Shown here piece after piece: positions 5,067-7,563 of a DNA stretch of 7,563 nt. The stretch's first letter is position 1; each line of letters begins with the position of its first letter. A program made the translations under genes and the position numbers. Below the pieces are notes generated by a model. The model searched no databases and was not told the origin of the DNA. It worked only from the letters and a program-made list of their open reading frames with translations. The DNA comes from Candidatus Bathyarchaeota archaeon (GTDB taxonomy: Archaea; Thermoproteota; Bathyarchaeia; TCS64; B23): contig JAPDJB010000181.1 in NCBI GenBank assembly GCA_029259285.1, positions 1-7,563 on the forward strand, written 5' to 3'.

Positions 5067-7563
5067 TCACATCCTCTCCTTCTCATATTCCACCTGAATT
5101 GTGAGGATGCTGCGGAGGATTCCCCGTTGAGGCTCGTCTCGGTCTATCCAGCCTGATAGGTTTACGCCTTCAACGCCGCTTAGATTGTCTATGGCCTTGA
5201 AGAGTATTCTGTCTACCTCCTGGATGAGGTCTCTGCGGAGGCGTTCAGGCGTATAGTTGGCTTCATGCTTCCTCTTAACCCATATCGAGACCTGTATATG
5301 CTCCCTGACGGCCTTGTGCCATGCCCCTATGTCGAGGATTTCAGCTCTGGCCCCTGCGACGGGGCCTACGGTTATCTGCCAGTCGGCCTCTTTGAATATG
5401 TGTTCATCGGGCCAGGCTGCGGAGACGATGCCTGGAATCTCGACGCCGTCGTCATCATAGACTTTCACGTCTGAGAGCAGCCGTATTATCAGCCTCTTAG
5501 GATCGGGTGGAGTCTCAACCAGGTCTATGTGGAGGAGCTGATTACCCTGAACCTGCAGCTGTAATGTGAGAGTTGGGGAGTTCTGTGACTTCGATATGAG
5601 AGCCGATTCAGGGCTTACCCTCACCTCATAATTGAATCCCAGTTGATATCCATGGGGTATTGCGATCTCAGCCTTGATGTTCTTGGGGTTCTCCTCAGTG
5701 TTGTAAACGATGTATCTCCCCACATAACCGTTATATGGATACCCGTGATCGACTCTGCAGGCGAATATTCGCTCATCCTCCACCTTTATCGCCTTCGATG
5801 TCATGGCTAGTATCAGCCATAGATTGCTGAGAGTTCCATCGTAGCCTGCTCCATCCTCCGGCTTCTGACCGAGGGTTGGGAGATAAAACCTTATGAAGGC
5901 TCCATCATTCTCTGGGTTTTGAACTCCATTCTGGGTCATCCAGGCATCGTTTGCATGAGCCAGAAGCTCGCAGTATATCTGATAATAGATTATGGGGTCG
6001 TCGACGTATTTGGCTATATATGGCATCAGCCATATCCACCACCATTGCCCCTCATCTGGGCAGATTCCGTTCTCTCCCTCATACCAAGCCTGATAGCTAA
6101 ATGTATCTGCATTTTTGAATTCCGTATAGGCACAGTTGAATCGATGATTATAGACCAGGCTGCGGAAGATGTTGAGATATTTCTCATCGCCTGTGGCCTC
6201 ATAGGCGGCTGCTAGTGCTACGGCCATGAAGTCTAAGCCGACCTGATCAAAGCCTCCACCAGGGTTGCAGGCCTCGTTGAATATCGTATGAGGCGTCAAG
6301 CCATCAGATATTAAATACTCCACCGCCTTTAGAGCGGCATCCTTGTAATTCTCTCTACCTGTTATCTCATAGGCCTTAAACCAGGCATAGGCGACCGCCG
6401 CTGTCCCGACGTTGCATATATTGACGGGATTATCGGGGCCATCAGGCTCAGGGCACTTCATGGATCTCATGAAATCCCTGTTGTAGACATGCCAGAATCC
6501 TCCACTTTCATCCTGGAGCTCCAAGGCCTTATCGAGGATTTTAGTTGCGTAATTTAAAGCCGATTTAACTCCCTTAGCCCTATATAATTCGAGGAGGAAG
6601 CTGCACGTCCATCCGACGGCTCTCGCCGGTGAAATCGTTTCTGAACCCCTATATGTTCCATAGGCTCCTGGATGCAGGTGGAACTTAGGGGTTTCAGCGT
6701 CGTTATACATATCGTAGAAGACGCCCTTATCCCCATCCCAATAGTTGGGGATGATGTGGCTGTATATCTCTTCAGCCTCCGAAACGAGGTCAGGCCTATT
6801 AAGCAGCTCTCCAAGGATTTTCAAGGCATACACTCTATGGATCGTGAACCAGACTGCTCGCCCTCCATTGAAGTAGAAGGGTTCCCCATGGGTATCGCTC
6901 CAATCCAGAGGATTCTTATTCATCATACGGGCTAGGGTGGCGTCGCATATCTCTTCGAGGGGTTCTGGTAGAGATCTCCATGGAGGCCTAAACTTCTCAT
7001 AGATGTATCGATTGATCTCATAGGCTGCACTTGCATGACACGCCCCATATTTCCTGGAGTTTTCTAAAATTCCGAACCATGTTGATCCATAGTAAACCTT
7101 CCCAGCCTCCAGAGGCTTTTTAATCCATATATTCTGCATAGACAATACGCCCAGGTCGCCATCCCAATAGAGGTAGGTTAAGGGTAAAACCTGACGCCCT
7201 GAAAAGTCTGTGAAGTCGGGGTCGTTAACCCTGATGAGAATTCGATCGTCATCGGCCACAGCATCCATGGGATACCACCAGTTATGATGGTCAACTCCAT
7301 AAGTCCTGGGAATCTTATAGATCTCTCCCGACAATCCATATTTGCCCGTCATCGCCACCTCATTTGTTCTAAGCCTTAAATCAGAGGTGGAGTATTCAGC
7401 GTCAGCCGCAACGCTCGTCTTCAGCTTTAGAAGCGGTTCCCCCTCCAGGGCTGTGAATAAGTATTCAAGGCTGAAATCGACGCCTGATAGGGTGAGGAAG
7501 CCCCGAAATCTCAGCGTGAGGGGTGAAGGCACATCGACGGATGGAGCTACCCCATGAATCGAT
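5067..7563 (-). CDS. Large multidomain protein: glycosidase-like (alpha/alpha)6 toroid with a virion-like C-terminal domain, 5' end outside the window
   Basis: The frame is open through the right edge, so this is at least 831 residues with the N-terminus missing. The GTG at 7532 is in frame, but coding-like sequence (IHGVAPSVDV) continues upstream of it, so it is probably an internal Val. Numbering from that codon: 1-180 is beta-rich and aromatic (HNWWYPMDA, LTYLYWDGDLGVL); about 185-585 alternates helices with conserved-looking loops (FNGGRAVW, SETISPARAVGW...LLELY, LQDESGGFWHVYNRD, GGGFDQVGLDFMAVALAAAY, DEGQWWWIW), the pattern of (alpha/alpha)6 toroids such as GH88/GH105, GH15-like enzymes and uronate epimerases; about 586-685 looks like a beta-sandwich; about 688-821 is a separate alpha/beta domain (WQITVGP, HIQVSIWVKRK, RRDLIQEVDRILF, LRSILTIQVEYEK) resembling small head-tail connector or tail-completion proteins. 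No catalytic acid can be assigned. It converges on the PHP gene. It may be a virus-derived structural protein with a carbohydrate-active core, or a host enzyme with an unusual tail. Confidence 0.8.
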   Translation of the reverse strand, partial: SIHGVAPSVDVPSPLTLRFRGFLTLSGVDFSLEYLFTALEGEPLLKLKTSVAADAEYSTSDLRLRTNEVAMTGKYGLSGEIYKIPRTYGVDHHNWWYPMDAVADDDRILIRVNDPDFTDFSGRQVLPLTYLYWDGDLGVLSMQNIWIKKPLEAGKVYYGSTWFGILENSRKYGACHASAAYEINRYIYEKFRPPWRSLPEPLEEICDATLARMMNKNPLDWSDTHGEPFYFNGGRAVWFTIHRVYALKILGELLNRPDLVSEAEEIYSHIIPNYWDGDKGVFYDMYNDAETPKFHLHPGAYGTYRGSETISPARAVGWTCSFLLELYRAKGVKSALNYATKILDKALELQDESGGFWHVYNRDFMRSMKCPEPDGPDNPVNICNVGTAAVAYAWFKAYEITGRENYKDAALKAVEYLISDGLTPHTIFNEACNPGGGFDQVGLDFMAVALAAAYEATGDEKYLNIFRSLVYNHRFNCAYTEFKNADTFSYQAWYEGENGICPDEGQWWWIWLMPYIAKYVDDPIIYYQIYCELLAHANDAWMTQNGVQNPENDGAFIRFYLPTLGQKPEDGAGYDGTLSNLWLILAMTSKAIKVEDERIFACRVDHGYPYNGYVGRYIVYNTEENPKNIKAEIAIPHGYQLGFNYEVRVSPESALISKSQNSPTLTLQLQVQGNQLLHIDLVETPPDPKRLIIRLLSDVKVYDDDGVEIPGIVSAAWPDEHIFKEADWQITVGPVAGARAEILDIGAWHKAVREHIQVSIWVKRKHEANYTPERLRRDLIQEVDRILFKAIDNLSGVEGVNLSGWIDRDEPQRGILRSILTIQVEYEKERM

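Noticed and set aside
5919..6215. Plus-strand open frame of 98 codons within the large gene
   Set aside because: It is antisense to the continuous (alpha/alpha)6 region; the hydrophobic segments come from complementing aromatic and Asp/Gly codons.

Overview
The window reads as archaeal chromosome, most like an uncultured thermophilic lineage such as Bathyarchaeia; this is inferred, not proven. The signs are an ACT plus V4R sensor protein of an archaeal type, heavy use of AGG/AGA and ATA codons, GTG starts, TATA-like boxes about 23-24 nt upstream of two start codons (leaderless-type promoters), and T-rich termination signals instead of GC hairpins. No RNA gene, CRISPR array, insertion sequence or integrase is visible. 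The longest stretch without a confident gene is 4095-4319 (225 bp).

Layout: (1) 1-159, plus strand: the C-terminal end of a LivF-type branched-chain amino acid ABC transporter ATPase. (2) 167-2134, minus strand: an S9-family serine peptidase with a complete Ser/Asp/His triad, converging on livF across a 7 bp gap. (3) 2131-2922, minus strand: an ACT-V4R ligand-sensing protein directly upstream of the peptidase; its stop codon overlaps a possible GTG start of the peptidase in a GTGA quadruplet. (4) 3012-4094, minus strand: a C45-family (acyl-CoA:6-APA acyltransferase-like) Ntn hydrolase. (5) 4095-4319: divergent intergenic region with a probable promoter for the C45 gene and a short coding-like stretch that may be a gene relic. 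(6) 4320-5000, plus strand: a small PHP-domain metal-dependent phosphoesterase. (7) 5067-7563, minus strand: a very large protein that runs off the right edge. It has an N-terminal beta-rich region, a central (alpha/alpha)6 glycosidase-like toroid, a beta-sandwich, and a C-terminal domain of about 130 residues that resembles small head-tail or tail-completion proteins of head-tailed viruses.

How the genes may work together: the sensor and S9 peptidase look co-transcribed and may link peptide breakdown to a small-molecule signal. The C45 hydrolase and the amino acid transporter would suit a lifestyle of using peptides or amides. The PHP enzyme stands alone. The large right-hand protein has no functional partner in the window. 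Its apparent carbohydrate-active core joined to a virion-like C-terminal domain is the most unusual item here and could mark the edge of a provirus or a virus-derived particle locus beyond the window.
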